A stretch of 64,000 bases of DNA from Lingula anatina. Taxonomy: Eukaryota > Brachiopoda > Lingulata > Lingulida > Lingulidae. The stretch lies in assembly GCF_001039355.2 (NCBI RefSeq), contig NW_019774613.1, positions 213,241-277,240 of the forward strand. The letters are read 5' to 3'. How positions within the stretch are numbered: the stretch's first letter is position 1; the number at the start of each line of letters is the position of its first letter. The notes below the pieces were generated by a model. The model searched no databases and had not been told where the DNA came from. It saw only the letters and a list, made by a program, of their open reading frames with translations. Shown here in pieces: positions 13,401 to 25,360 of this stretch. Both the position numbers and the translations under genes were made by a program.

Positions 13401-16400
13401 GCAAAACTGGCCCTATTATTTAAATTATTTCATTCAAGTGCCCCTTCAATATCTTTCTATGGCATCGTTGAAATGTCCTAGAATATTGATTTTAAAACGC
13501 TGTAGATAATGACCTCTCGTTCTATAGATTCATCTTTGTTGAAAGATTGTATTTTTTTCCGGTATAAGAGAAACATCAGCACAATTATTAGGCGTCAAAA
13601 GACAGGTGAAAAATTCCTGGTGTTTTAGTATCGATTTAGAAAAATAACACACGGACTAAAATGAATGAAAATATCGCGAATCCATGGAAAATTCAAGATA
13701 ATGTAAGCGTTCTCTCCGAACTCAAAACACCCGTATGCATTTTCCACTTTCCATGTCCGCATATAATAAAATATTGATTTTAAAATGTGCCGGTTTTTCT
13801 GAGTTTGCAGATAGGATAAGGCTTAATCGAAAGTCAACGCCAGCACGTGCACCGGTAGAGAGAATTAATGTAATTACCCGTATGCATTATCCACTTCCAT
13901 GTTATCAATTATATACCGTATACTGTATTTCTGTTGCCATCTTCCTGTTTTGTGAAATTAATGAAAATATTTTCAACATGCCCGAGAGATTTTGCGATTA
14001 CAAGATGCAATACTGAGCTCCCCGAATTGTGTACAGAATTTCTCTTTCACCAAACAACATATGAAACAAACATATGAAAAGCCAAACATGCATGGACGGT
14101 TATGTTTGTAGGTGACTTCCTTCTGTGGTGATAATTTTTACTAAACAACAGATAAAGAGGAACACCAGGCAAAGGCAAAACATGTTCTAATTTTGGCATC
14201 TTTCTGCTGTTAATTTCGATGATATCTTTGGAGAAAATTAATTTGACGAACACAGAGCTAAATCAGACGACATCTTATCTCGGCGACTGGGATCAACACG
14301 TATTGCTTCAAGAGTAATTTCCGATCAGGCGGCTTCTTTCAAATATCGAAACGTTCTAATTGTTCAATTATAAGATTAAAAAACACATTGTATACATTTT
14401 CTCAAAATATGATGTTCTGTTGGTAATGTTTATCTTCTACGGGTGGCCACTTAAGTCCTAGATAACTAATTACAACGTGAAAATAAGACGCCGCGTTGTT
14501 GTGTATTGTGAAAAGTACAACGCGCGTGTAACCCGCACCTGTCTAAATGCTGGTCAATTGTCCCCCTCGTCGAGTTAGGAATAAACACAGAAAGAAAGTG
14601 ACCAGACAAAGAAAGAAGTTAAAATCAATTAATCTTATACTGCCATAGATACATCTGTCTGAAAATGCACTTGGCGTTATTGAAATAGAATTTTTTTAAA
14701 AAATCATATATGGGCTTACTTTTTATAATGATAAAGAGTAAAATAACTTAATTTGCGTTGTCTTCTACGATATCAAATACATCGTTTTTCAGATAAGCCC
14801 TTTAGCTTGAGACCCGAGGTGGGGAGGGAGCTAAATTGACCAAGTAGACGAAGAAGACTGGAAATGATAAATTTAAATAATGAAAATTGGCACTATGCCT
14901 AAAATCCGCGTTCAGCTCAAAATCTATCGAATGGGATAGTAATGTAGGCCGGGGTTAAGGGGGGAGGGGTGTCCCGAAGGGGGTGGGGGGGACTATTTGG
15001 CTTGGATTTTTAAAAAAAAATTAGATCACGATTTAATTCTACTTCTTTTGGTCTTTACTCAACGTTGGGTCTTTACTCAATTATGGAAGTATAAAGGTAC
15101 CAATTTTCATAAAAATCTGAAAAAATTGACTACAGGCCTGTAAATGAATATCTTATCAACAATTTAAATAGCTGATCACACTTTGAAGAAAACGAAGCAC
15201 CTGTTGCAATAATCTCCTTGTTGAACTCATGATATAACAAAGGCTTGCATTAGTTGATTTGTGAAGATATACCCCGGTATATAACTATCAACCTTCTGCA
15301 TAACACTGCTGAGTAAATTGGTGGTATTATTTTCATTCTTCTGAAAAGCGTGCAGACGTATTTGTTGAGGCGTTTTGCTCTATTTCACGAGTACCTATAC
15401 AAAGTTAGGGAGCAAACTAGGACGCCTATTTGCGGCGTTTTCCCTCGGTATATACTATCTCTTTAGGAATCTTTCTACAACTTATAGCAACTGATTGTAT
15501 TTCAATTTTTTTCTTTGAAAGGGTAGGCCTATCGTATTTATTCAGTTGCTATTTGAAGAAATTTAATATCGTTAATGTCTTTTTAAAGAAAAGGAGCAAA
15601 CTTTTTGCACGCAATGAACTCTTTTAAAGAAAAATTATGGTACATTACTGTATAATGTGCCACTACATGATATGCCTATACTACTTGATACATCGAAATA
15701 TGAACTTATCATCAGGCAATGGTCGTCAATGTTGGCTAGATATTTCTCTAATCATTTTATTAGGCCTCAGTAACGTATCTTTATGTGATGTGATCTAATA
15801 CTACCCCCTAAGCACCGTTTTATATTCATTTAGCAATGTTTTGGCCAGTGTGAATTACAAAAAGTCACTATCACTTCTTGTCTACTGAGAAACCAGTGCA
15901 CTTAGCTGAACAAACATTCAATTTGATATTTTAATTCTATCGATTTTATCTCTTTCTCCTTCATATACCACTTCTAAAGACGCTCCTTGACTTGATCGCA
16001 CGTTTATTGGTTCAGGTTGTTGGTTTTTGGTGACATTAAGGGGGAACATTGTGACCTCGATCGATTATAAGCAATTTATCTGCCTGAATAAATACGGGTC
16101 GCACGCAGCTGTTCAGCCGAATGTGACAGATGTCTTCTCTAGCGCAATGCGGGTCCTTTGTTGTCGAGGGTTGTGTGAGCATCAAAATCAATCATGTCAG
16201 CGGACTTGCTGTGACCAAATATCTCTAGGTTTGTGGTTGTCATTGTGCCAATTATGCATTGAGAATTGACAGTAAGCTCAGCTGTGTGGAGGCAGATGCA
16301 TATTGCCTATTTGACACCAAGTTACAAGTCTTATGGCAGACAATGAAAATGTCCTCTCTTATTGCTAGTGACAATTTGTTTAACTTTACGTCGAATGAAT

Positions 16401-17717
16401 AACTGAAAACATAATGCTTGTAGCTCATTAATTTGGATTTTGCTTAGATGGTTGAGCCCAGGATTATTTCACTGCGAACTGTTGCCGATGAATTTTAACA
16501 AATGAATGACACATACATAAGACCTAATTTCAGGGCGGCTGATATATCGTTTGAGTAAATTATTTAACAGTTATAGTAATAGCATGGTCAGGAAATAGCT
16601 AATCAGTACTTACTTATTGACCCAACTTTTATACGGTCTGACATATATTAAAAAATACGCAAAAAATCTTATTTGAAACTGTTTATGAAACATAACAGAA
16701 TTCATAACATTTCATGTGAAGTCGGTGTTACAACATCTCGTACACCTATTGAGCACAAAATATATCCGTTTCAAAATTCGATCGCTCATAGAGCTTATCA
16801 CTTAAAAAGACCCGATGATGTTTATAATGAATAACATCCGTTCCATTATTACCGATTTGCACCACACTCATTATACTGTTCATAATATTCAGACATAATT
16901 TCCTATTAGCAATCATATCCCTCCCTGTATTTCCCAGTGGGTGATAAAGAAACATAAAAATGCCAAAAGCTAACGAGCACCTTACCTCATTGCAGGCATT
17001 GCATTATATAGACTTAGATTAAACAAGGCATATAAAATTATTTCATAAAAAGAAGCTCTAGTTGATCAACGTTCTGAACACAATACATAAATTGAAATCT
17101 AGCCGTCCCAACCAAGCACAGCAAACACAATCTATAGTTTCTTCTTTACTCACTTCTCCTCCTCCTCCTTTACCAAACTGGACGTTTAATATCTATATGA
17201 CATTTATATGTCACATTAAAACTATCTGCGTTTGAAGTAAATGCACAATTCTTATTCAACCATGGTATAAAATCAGCCGGGGAGAGCGAGCAGGGTCGAC
17301 GTGGGAGAGAGTCGAGAAGAGCGAGCAAAACAATGGCCAATATGGATGACGTGACTTTTAAAAGTCCAATTTCCAGGTTTTCACCGTCAGTTCCATAACT
17401 AGCCGATTTACAGTATGCTGATAATGGCCTCGCCAAATGTGCAAAATGATAAAATTGGTAAAATCGCGCCCATTTAACATCTTGACTCTATTCTGGAGTG
17501 CTTTCACAATTTACACCATAATATGAAGAGATTGAGCCCATTGCAGTAACCTAAGAGCGATATCTATATATTTTGGCCTGCAACCCACCGAAAGCTGCAT
17601 GCTTAAGCTGGTCGTCTAACAAATGCACAGACGCTCCTCTTGTACAATAGTGATTTACATGGGAAGTGCATGCTAGCTACTACTGCGACCGCATTCAAAT
17701 AATCAAATAACTCTGAG

Positions 17718-18866
17718 TCACCCGACTTTATACGACAACACCTCTGTAAAATTGTTTCCGCCCTTAGATAGGTAAACCCCGGCAGACTTAGCGTTCCCCG
17801 AGAGAGACACCAACCCCTCCCAAGTGTCGTTACCGTGCTGAGTCAGGTGCGTCCACTCGCTTTCCCCCAAAATCACGGCCACCTTCGCTGCTCCTGGGAT
17901 GCGGAGTCTGAACTTCACCTGTCTGTTAGACTGAAGAAATCCGTGTATAGGTTCGAACAGCTTGCATCCTTCTCCAAAATTTGGGCTGGCCTTGGGAAAG
18001 GAGACCGGAGCCTTAATGAGTGTATTGCACTCAATGAGAAAATCGCCCACGAAAGCAAAGCTGTTAGAGTCCGAGGAAGCATGCTTAGCGTACAGGGTGA
18101 ACTTGTAGTTGCCTTTCTTGGGAACAGCTACTAAATACGTGAAACCAGTATCTGTGTATTCTTTAAACGAAGCATTCTCCAGTACTTTGTCTTCGGATGT
18201 TGTAACTTTGCATATGGTAGAAATGGACTGCTTGGATTTATCAATTTCAAAGTGTAGCTTGGCGACGCCATCTTTGACGACAGCCGACGGCTTCCCATGA
18301 CTGAAGCGCAATCCCATAGCCACCGCCTTTGGGCCGAAACCCCAGCGCAGAGCACTCGGGTAAGAAGACGGCGCCGGTTGAGACGCCTTGGTGCATCGTA
18401 GCAGAAACTCCCCAAGCCACTTGTACTCGGCGTCCTCGCTGTCTTTGTGCAAGTCTTTGGCGAATAATTTCAGAGTGTAATCTCCCGTTGACGGAGGTTT
18501 AAAGGTGCAAGACACAGACTTGAAGTCTCGCTGGTTTTCGTATTTAAAGCTGAAGTCAGCGTAGCTCTGTCCCGACTTGCTGTCAAACAGCTCCTGCACT
18601 GTACTAATGGCTGTCGATCCCCGGAAAGACAACTCAACCGAGTCTCGAAACTCGATGACATTTAAAAAGTGACTGAGAGACGCCGGATCAAGGCCCAAGG
18701 AGAAGAACGCTGGTTCTAATAGCGGCGCCTTTTCAAATTTAGTCAATGACCAGGGTTTGGCTATCAGCTGCCAGTCGTCAAAGTTTGGCTTCTTGGGGTT
18801 GTAAGGAAAATGAGTGAACACGAAGATGTCGGGGTCCGTAAGGAAATAGAAGTCGTTGAAACGAAA
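17718..18866 (-). CDS. KY-like exon 7: C-terminal beta domains
   Basis: The acceptor TTCATTTTAG gives a start at 18866 and the frame FRFNDFYFLTDPDIFVFTHF, continuing exon 6 in phase 0. Two internal repeats are visible: GDYTLKLFAKDL...WLGEFLLRC and GNYKFTLYAKHA...FVGDFLIEC. A third, more diverged unit follows, ending at a TGA at 17718-17720. This is the usual KY-family C-terminal layout. Confidence 0.9.
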   Translation of the reverse strand, partial: FRFNDFYFLTDPDIFVFTHFPYNPKKPNFDDWQLIAKPWSLTKFEKAPLLEPAFFSLGLDPASLSHFLNVIEFRDSVELSFRGSTAISTVQELFDSKSGQSYADFSFKYENQRDFKSVSCTFKPPSTGDYTLKLFAKDLHKDSEDAEYKWLGEFLLRCTKASQPAPSSYPSALRWGFGPKAVAMGLRFSHGKPSAVVKDGVAKLHFEIDKSKQSISTICKVTTSEDKVLENASFKEYTDTGFTYLVAVPKKGNYKFTLYAKHASSDSNSFAFVGDFLIECNTLIKAPVSFPKASPNFGEGCKLFEPIHGFLQSNRQVKFRLRIPGAAKVAVILGESEWTHLTQHGNDTWEGLVSLSGNAKSAGVYLSKGGNNFTEVLSYKVG

Positions 18867-19814
18867 CTAAAATGAATGAAAATATAAAAGGGTCAATAGT
18901 GGTAAAGAATACGCCTCACGTCAGTATGCAAGTGCCAGTGGTATTTTAAATATGGGCTATTCAAGAAGTGCAACTTTTAAAATACAAATCACAGTCCTGC
19001 ATCACGGTAATAAAATGTTAAATATGGCAGTGCAGTATTGGTATATAGAATAGAATATTATCTCACCTTAAAGCCGAAGTCCTCTGTGATGAAGCCAGCT
19101 CCCCACGTGCAATCTACCGGCCACCAGGAGTTGTCTATGTACACGCAGTTCCAGTCGTGGTTGGCGTCCTTTCCGGTCAACACGTTACCAGGGGTGTTAT
19201 CAACTCCTTTAGCGTGTCCACACACCACCTCGCAGGGAATACCGGCCAGTCTAAAAACATAAAAATGCTTAGTAACATGTACGTGTCTCTTATATATAAA
19301 TTGAAATTGTAAAATGCGAGAAAATCCTAAATATACTTTACATTTGTTATGTTTAGATATCAGCAGAATGCAATGTACAAAACGGATATTCTGCTCAGCC
19401 TTAATACGAGACCAGCATGGTTTGTGTCGTTAACATTCAAATTCCTGAGCACCTGATATTATCTGCGTCTTCAGTGCGGTCGTATAAAGCTTCATAAGAA
19501 ACACAAGAACCGACATAATTTGCAGAAAATGAGAAGTCAGTTTTTTTTGACGAAGTACATTAAAATAATCCTCCATCTGAGAGACAGTTGGAATAATTAT
19601 TTGATAAGGACTAGGTTTGTTTGGATTGATATATGTTGGTCTCTGTAGAGCTAATGTTACATGTAAAAGCGGAACCTCTCCGCGACCTGCATCTGCAAGT
19701 AGCGAAGATCTAATTTCCGCGCAAATAACCATTCAGATGGGATGATGAAATGCCACAGGTTTTTTTTTTAACATGGAAGTTTGGTGCTTAATAACAAACA
19801 AAGATACAAACAAA

Positions 19815-19862
<48 letters not shown>

Positions 19863-20849
19863 CATAAAAAACGTTGACCACTTATCGGTTCACAAACCTG
19901 CACATTTCCTTGAATATTCTAGCATACCCAGCGCACACGCAGCGACGTCTACGGAAAACTGCCTCCGCTGAGTTGTCTTTGTACTTGTAGCTGCCAGAGC
20001 GGTAGCTGGAGACGGCGTAGCTGAAGAGACACATAACACTACATGTAGAAGCCGGGGCGGATCCAGGAATATTTGAAGGGAGGGTGCGAAGCCGATACCT
20101 CCCCTACACCCAAAAAACTTGGTGTGGGATTCGGGGCCCGATAAAGGGCCCCAAAAATTTTAGTATTTTAGAGGGCGAACGGTGTTATTTGGTACGGTTT
20201 AGAACTATGATTCATCTAGTCAAAATTCCACTTTCAAAAGGGGACCAGAAATTGAAGGGGGGGGGGGGGGTGTCAGGACCCCCCTGACCTCCCTCTAAAT
20301 CTGCCACTGTAGAAGATATATGTTATAGCGATGAATTGGCTTCAAACTGCTGCGTATACAATGTATGATTTACAATGGTAGTTGAAGTAACCGCTGAACT
20401 ACATGTTATCACAAAATAATACAAAATATGCAACTTTCATTTTGAAAAAGCACTTTTTCAACATTTTGCTTTTTATTATTTTCTTTTATTCATTTATATA
20501 TTATCTCTTGTGACAATCGGCGTTTGTATAATACAAACCTGATATTTCCTGTGATCCAACGGTAGAACGCCCTCGCTCGCTGTAAATCGTTAGAACACGG
20601 ACGCGAAAGGTACTGGACTAGAGCGGGAAGGGAAGTACAGGCAGATACTGGGGCCTTGAAATAGAAATATATCGTTATGCAACGATTTCACATTTCACAG
20701 ATAGAGCAAATAAAAAAATAAAACATAAATAAATAATAATATTTATAATAACAGCTTTATTTTAAAATAAATTTTGGTACAAAATATAGCATGTAATTTG
20801 TTGTCAAATAGCCGAAGCTCACCTTACGAAAACAACAGCAGTTAATTAA

Positions 20850-20898
<49 letters not shown>

Positions 20899-20901
20899 TT
20901 A

Positions 20902-20940
<39 letters not shown>

Positions 20941-21186
20941 GATACACTTACAACTGCAGCATGATCATCAATATTCTTCAGGGTATTCTGATCATTGATA
21001 AGATCTTTCCTGCGAAGTTTAGGCGGGGCCGGAGGAGGCGCTACACGCGTGTCTGGTGCTACTTCCGGCGTACCTGTCTTGTTGTTGTTCAATTGGACGT
21101 TGACACGTGTCACGTATTTTTCCTCCTTTGTAGTGGGTGGCTGACTTTTTTCTCCTGTAAAATGCAATACAAACTGCATTCACTTT

Positions 21187-21233
<47 letters not shown>

Positions 21234-22870
21234 AAGCCTTTGAAATATCTACTCCAGAATGAGGATACAAAAACTGAGTGCCAAAAGGCCAAACAATCAA
21301 TTCTCCATCGCTCTACCCCCAACCTAGATTATGCTTGAAATAAAACCTTTACCTGTCAGCTCTATAACAAGTTGATTAACATCAGCGGTCCTTGCTCCTT
21401 TAACTGCCTGAGGTGCCAGATCATCCTCTTCTTCATCGTCATCGTCGTCCTCACCATCCTTCTCCCCTTCATCTTCCTCTTCTACCTCTGTAGTTCTAAC
21501 CAGCCGTCTTACTCCTCGGAAAGGACGCGTGCCGCTACGTCTACTGCGGCCCTTCCTGCTCAGTTGCTGAAACACACACGGAATAATTTTGATAATTTTG
21601 AAAGTGGTAAATGAAAGTGTTTTTGTGGTATTGTTTCGGTGTCGTTTGTTTGCTTGAGTTTGCTTTAAAAGTGATAATAAGTGAGTGTTTCTGTAATCAA
21701 GGAGTTTCCTTGCTGTAATATTGTTTCAGTTTTGTTTCCCGTTGAGTTACGGTCGTGTCCAGACTGAAATACGAACAACTACATTTTTGACTGCGTAACC
21801 CCTTGTTTTTACACAACACTTCACATTTTAGCTGTATTTTTTTTATCACAAAATACTTGCTCAACTATCACATGCGTATCACTGGACTATTTGCATTCAT
21901 AAATTGCTGCTATGAGATATATCCAAAGTACTTTTGAATAATGTTATCAGGGTAAATATTATTCTTAAGTTGATTAAGTGACTATTCTAAGTGACTCACA
22001 AACGCTAAAGCTTCCAAAATCGGCAAGTTAACTTGAGCAGATTTTATCTGATAAATGGTTTCATTAAAACGTACATGCTATTCCCACTTCACACGACCAG
22101 CGCTTTGATGTGCTGTTAAATCAAATGACAGGACCAAAGGCCAGTTACGTCATAGTTACGTCATAGATAGTGCGGGTCACCTTTATGCACAATAAATAAG
22201 ATATATCTGCCAGTTAATTTACTTTGTTGGGTTCTAAACACTCGATGTTCCGCTTTTATTCCCAGTTTGTAACAAAAATTGTACATGTATAGCATTTCTC
22301 TATATACACCAAGCATGCATTGTTTTATATATGATAAAAAAAAACGCCCGAGTTCTATTTAACTGGAATTATGCTTTATATCATGATGATGTTGTTTACT
22401 GTTTCTACATGTTTATAAACGGACATTCTCAGTTAATGTTAAATGCATTCTAAGAGAGTCACCAATAAAGGACCAGCTGCTCCCCTGTACAGCAGAAGAA
22501 CACGAAAGCTCTCCCATTAGTTTCACAGTGCTGAAATAAAATAAATGACAAAGGGACTGACATTCAAGGAGAGCCGAGGTGGCAGAAACAGCAAAAATAT
22601 CCTTACCCTGAAAGCTCGAGCTTCCATTTCTTTAAACATGTTCAGAGCCGAAGTAAAATCCTCCGTGTTAGACATGCGTTCTAGCGTAGGGTGTTGCACA
22701 GTGGTTGTTGTAGTGGCAGCTTGTTTCACTTTTTCACGTGGTGGCTGAGAGTTTGGCGGGAGAGTTGAACACACACGACTCGAGCTGACGTCATGTGTGA
22801 CGTCACTTGTTAATTTCTTCGGGTCGCTTTTCCCGGTTGTTTCTCTTTCTTTAGATTGGATACACCCCAT
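17718..22870 (-). CDS. KY/hillarin-type transglutaminase-like protein, complete seven-exon model, 750 aa
   Basis: The family (kyphoscoliosis peptidase, hillarin and relatives) has a transglutaminase-fold core and C-terminal beta domains and is linked to cytoskeletal or cortical scaffolding. The exons are 22607-22870, 21353-21566, 20952-21154, 20539-20654, 19898-20020, 19067-19250 and 17718-18866. All junctions are GT-AG and phase-consistent, totalling 2,253 nt. Residues 1-8 read MGCIQSKE: Gly2 fits N-myristoylation and Cys3 palmitoylation, so membrane anchoring is inferred. A basic patch (92-112) is followed by an acidic run (117-137), then a proline-rich linker. The core starts near RAFYRWITGNI (about 250). 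The likely catalytic residues are Cys295 in RCVCAGYA, His338 in NHDWN and Asp353 in VDCTWGAG. The triad is intact, although some KY relatives are thought to be non-enzymatic. From residue 369 on there are tandem KY-type beta repeats. I did not assign a symbol because orthology to KY versus other members is unclear. Confidence 0.9.
19067..19250 (-). CDS. KY-like exon 6: catalytic His and Asp
   Basis: Encodes LAGIPCEVVCGHAKG, NHDWNCVYIDNSWWPVDCTW and GAGF. The His of NHDWN and the Asp of VDCTW are the second and third members of the transglutaminase-like triad. The donor is AAG|GTGAGA and the acceptor is TGTTTTTAG. Confidence 0.9.
19811..19861. repeat. (AAAT)n microsatellite in KY-like intron 5
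   Basis: About 12 tandem AAAT units, 37 bp from the donor side of exon 5. Confidence 0.95.
19898..20020 (-). CDS. KY-like exon 5: catalytic Cys
   Basis: Encodes YAVSSYRSGSYKYKDNSAEA and then VFRRRRCVCAGYARIFKEMC. The Cys before AGY is the nucleophile position of the transglutaminase-like fold. The four arginines just before it are unusual. Phases are 2 at both ends and match the neighbours. Confidence 0.9.
20052..20309. mobile_element. Miniature TIR element (CAGGGGCGGATCCAG family) in KY-like intron 4
   Basis: The left end is CCGGGGCGGATCCAGG and the right end reads CTAAATCTGCCACTG, its imperfect inverse. It is flanked on both sides by TAGAAG (20046-20051 and 20310-20315), a clean 6-bp target-site duplication. 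The interior includes the family core TTTTAGAGGGCGAACGGTG and the sequence of an AATCAT-type block. There is no coding capacity. Confidence 0.85.
20539..20654 (-). CDS. KY-like exon 4: start of transglutaminase-like core
   Basis: Encodes APVSACTSLPALVQYLSRPC and then RARAFYRWITGNIS. The ARAFYRWITGNI helix is the usual entry to the core in this family. Acceptor TATTTCAAG, donor GTTTGTAT. Confidence 0.88.
20850..20940. repeat. (AAT)n/(ATT)n inverted microsatellite, potential hairpin
   Basis: About 50 bp of ATA repeats runs straight into about 40 bp of TAT repeats, forming a near-perfect palindrome of trinucleotides. In the minus-strand transcript it begins about 12 nt downstream of the exon 3 donor, inside a 297-nt intron. 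Confidence 0.95.
20952..21154 (-). CDS. KY-like exon 3: linker
   Basis: Encodes GEKSQPPTTKEEKY, a VNVQLNNNKTG segment, VAPPPAPPKLRRKDL and a short helix ending NIDDHAAV. It is low complexity and proline-rich. Acceptor ATTTTACAG, donor GTT|GTAAGTG. Confidence 0.85.
21189..21230. repeat. (CT)n microsatellite in KY-like intron 2
   Basis: About 20 CT units, giving a purine-rich (GA)n run in the transcript about 35 nt upstream of the exon 3 acceptor. Confidence 0.95.
21353..21566 (-). CDS. KY-like exon 2: basic then acidic region
   Basis: Encodes QLSRKGRSRRSGTRPF, GVRRLVRTTEVEEEDEG, a D/E run, and ADVNQLVIELTG. The donor is CAG|GTAAAGG and phase is 1 at the 3' end, which joins exon 3 exactly. 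Confidence 0.85.
22607..22870 (-). CDS. KY-like exon 1: start codon and acylation signal
   Basis: Begins MGCIQSKERETTGKS, with Gly2, Cys3, Ser6 and Lys7 in the pattern of dually acylated Src-family-type N-termini. Ends with the helix-like ALNMFKEMEARAFR and donor AGG|GTAAGG. A TATTTCAG acceptor lies at 22880, nine bases before the ATG, so the leader is spliced onto this exon. Confidence 0.87.
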
Positions 22871-22954
22871 GTTTCAAGCCTGAAATATTCACATTGCAAA
22901 CATGACTGATAGTTCACACCACAAAAACTCCAATCAGTGCCTGACACAGTCTAA

Positions 22955-23140
22955 GAGCGCTTTCAGAACAGCGGACTAAGAGATCCGCGGATCAAATATA
23001 GCCGACCCATTTGAATGCTTGTTGCCTACTCCCTGCGGGGAATCTATTCAGTGTCTAATCGGGAATTAAGCGGCAAGCTGTTTTAGTGGATCGCCTTATT
23101 TGATCCTCTGATCTGTTAGTCCGCTGTTCTGAATGCGCTG
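22955..23140. mobile_element. MITE with about 43-bp TIRs and TAA duplication (Harbinger-like)
   Basis: The left arm contains TTTCAGAACAGCGGACTAAG and the right arm contains its inverse, CTGTTAGTCCGCTGTTCTGA. About 43 bp pair with few mismatches. TAA is present immediately outside both ends (22952-22954, 23141-23143), which fits the 3-bp TWA target of the PIF/Harbinger superfamily. It is 186 bp with no open frame. Confidence 0.85.
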
Positions 23141-23884
23141 TAAAATAAATAGTGATTCTATCCACGTTTTGGAATGTGGGGATACTTAAACACGTCGGTT
23201 GGCAACGCTGCACCGCACTTGAGTGAAACGCAAATTTTAAAGTGCTCTGATAATACTAGAATTTTGTCACCGTGTGTCCAACGTACTCTTTCGTGATCGT
23301 TAAGAATGGTATGTGAGCTACAATGTGGCCATTCACGGCGGAATCTCATCCCCATGAATTAAAAACCTGATACGGTGATGATAAAGGGCCCATGATAAAC
23401 GTGAAACACATAACAAATTCAACTGGGAAGACATATACACAACTAAAAGGAAAGAATCCATATAACGTTTGTGCTTGATACAAGGGGAACAAAATAGCGC
23501 TGCATGAAGAAACATATTGATAAACGAGAAATAAAAAAAAGAGTTCGGTTTGAATTTGAGGCAATAGAAATAAATGAAATAAGTAGGGTGAATGAGACTT
23601 GATACATTCGATCCTCAACTTACAAACTAGGTCAATCAACCAAAATATTTTTATGAATGCAACACTATATCTACAAACTGTGGTATACATATTTTGGTGT
23701 TGGGATATAACATGGGGTCCAGGCATCTTCTCTCCCCCCCCCCCCCCTGAGATTTTCTAGCGGTAACAAAACCGACAAAACGCTATGTCCTGGGACCTAT
23801 ATATATTATTTTGAGACAGCTAACGTTAGAAGACCTGTAGTATCCATGCAGTACCTGGCTTGTATGTATGTATCTATGTGTGCA

Positions 23885-24310
23885 AGGAAAAAATAAAGAA
23901 GACAATTTAAATAAAAATATTAAACTGTCATCAGTGAGAGCATGCTACATAAGTCTTGACCCCCCAACACCTTATCGTTGATTGAAATAAATGATTATAT
24001 CAACAGAGTTGAGGTGGGGTGAGATAAAGAAGTTCCGAATGTAACAAATCTCAGGGCTCAATAACAAACCTCAGAGCAAATCTGTGTGTGCAAAAAAAAA
24101 TAAAAAAAATAAATAAATAAATAAAGAAGTTACACTGTAATAAGTCTCACTAGCTCTGCTTGAGGACATTCTACATAAGTCTCGCCCCCCCCCCCCCCCC
24201 CAAGCACCTGTATCGTTTATCGAAATAAATGATCTTATCAACAGAGCTATACGACACGAGATGGGAGGGGGGGGGGGTAGAGGTTCCAAATGAAAAACAT
24301 CTCAGAGCTC
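23885..24310. repeat. Diverged tandem duplication of about 210 bp
   Basis: Unit 1 (about 23885-24070) and unit 2 (about 24090-24310) share ACATAAGTCTTG/ACATAAGTCTCG, a poly-C tract, GAAATAAATGAT, ATCAACAGAG and a CTCAGRGCTC end, in the same order. A poly-C tract at 23732-23748 precedes them. Confidence 0.75.
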
Positions 24311-24483
24311 TGTTTGGAGTACACGGCTTAAAGATATAGAGGAATGCAAACACTATATCGTATGACATAGGTATATGACTGGTCCTAAGTCTGTTAATCT
24401 TGTGCATTGAGCGTACTGGGTTTGGGGGGGGGGGGGGGTTCTGCTATTATTTACATTGGATTATAATAGCCATATAAACTTAC

Positions 24484-24551
24484 CTGGAATGCCAACTGAA
24501 CCAGTCTCATTTAATCGTAAACCCCAAATATAAATCAATGGAATAATTCTA

Positions 24552-24626
<75 letters not shown>

Positions 24627-24760
24627 ACGTACACACACACACACGTACACACATTTGCTTTAAATATCCACTTACCTGGAGGTGAAAATGTGCTAAAAAC
24701 GATTCCTTAACGTAGAATTAAGAGAAGCTGACGCGAATCGCCAGTTGACAGTCACCAGCG
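24484..24760 (-). other. Candidate 5' untranslated exons of the KY-like gene
   Basis: Two strong minus-strand donors occur here: CTCCAG|GTAAGTGG ending an exon at 24676 and ATTCCAG|GTAAGTTT ending one at 24484. Neither is preceded by a convincing coding frame. Both could splice to the TTTCAG acceptor at 22880. The area just upstream (about 24730-24800) has higher CpG density and may hold the promoter. Transcript support is required. Confidence 0.4.
24559..24653. repeat. (CT)n-(CA)n compound microsatellite
   Basis: A (CT) run of about 45 bp passes directly into a (CA) run interrupted by GT dinucleotides. It lies between the two candidate 5' untranslated exons. Confidence 0.95.
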
Positions 24761-25360
24761 GAGTCACGTATGCAATATTTCTGTGTCGTGAAGTAAACGT
24801 AGATAATCCTCAACGCGAGTTACAAAACTATCTAATCGCGCTGCCTGTTGATATTGATATTAGCATGAGGGTGCACATGATTCAAGGCTACACCGATGAG
24901 TACGTTAAATATACATATAACAAAGATGACACGGTCGACCCTATTCTGGCGATATGACGCCGTCGCATGAGAGTGCGGTATTCTCAATATTTGCGCTCCA
25001 TTGGGTCCATTGTAAGGAACACTACATGTATAATGTAGGCGTACGGATTACTCACAGAGGGTTCTGTTTGCACTGGTCATTTTAGCGAGGGGGCGTGGGG
25101 AAATTGAAATATAACGAATTTAGTTCCTTGTTTTGAACTACACTGAAATTATTGTTTCACGGAACTTGTAGGCTTAGGCCTACCAGGAAAATAATTTGAA
25201 TGGGACCTTTGATAGACAGAGCAAAAAGGGCGAATGCACCGGAAACGAAATCAGAGTAATACATGTAGTAACGCTGTTTCAATGTGTCAACGCTTAGCCC
25301 GCTGTTATATAAACTGAAATTAGATAATCAAATAACCGATTAAAAGTGGAAGGAGTTGTA

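Larger units (their letters stand above)
9331..17717. other. Intergenic region between ESRP promoter and KY-like gene 3' end
   Basis: About 8.4 kb without a gene I can support. Open frames are short and lack splice context or family resemblance. Contents include the (AG)n and (ATT)n microsatellites, several poly-G and poly-T tracts (13125-13170, 14940-14990), and a pair of diverged direct repeats containing ACCCGTATGCATT at about 13729 and 13877. The right end should contain the KY-like 3' untranslated region. An ATTAAA on the minus strand near 17186 is only a weak polyadenylation candidate. Confidence 0.6.
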
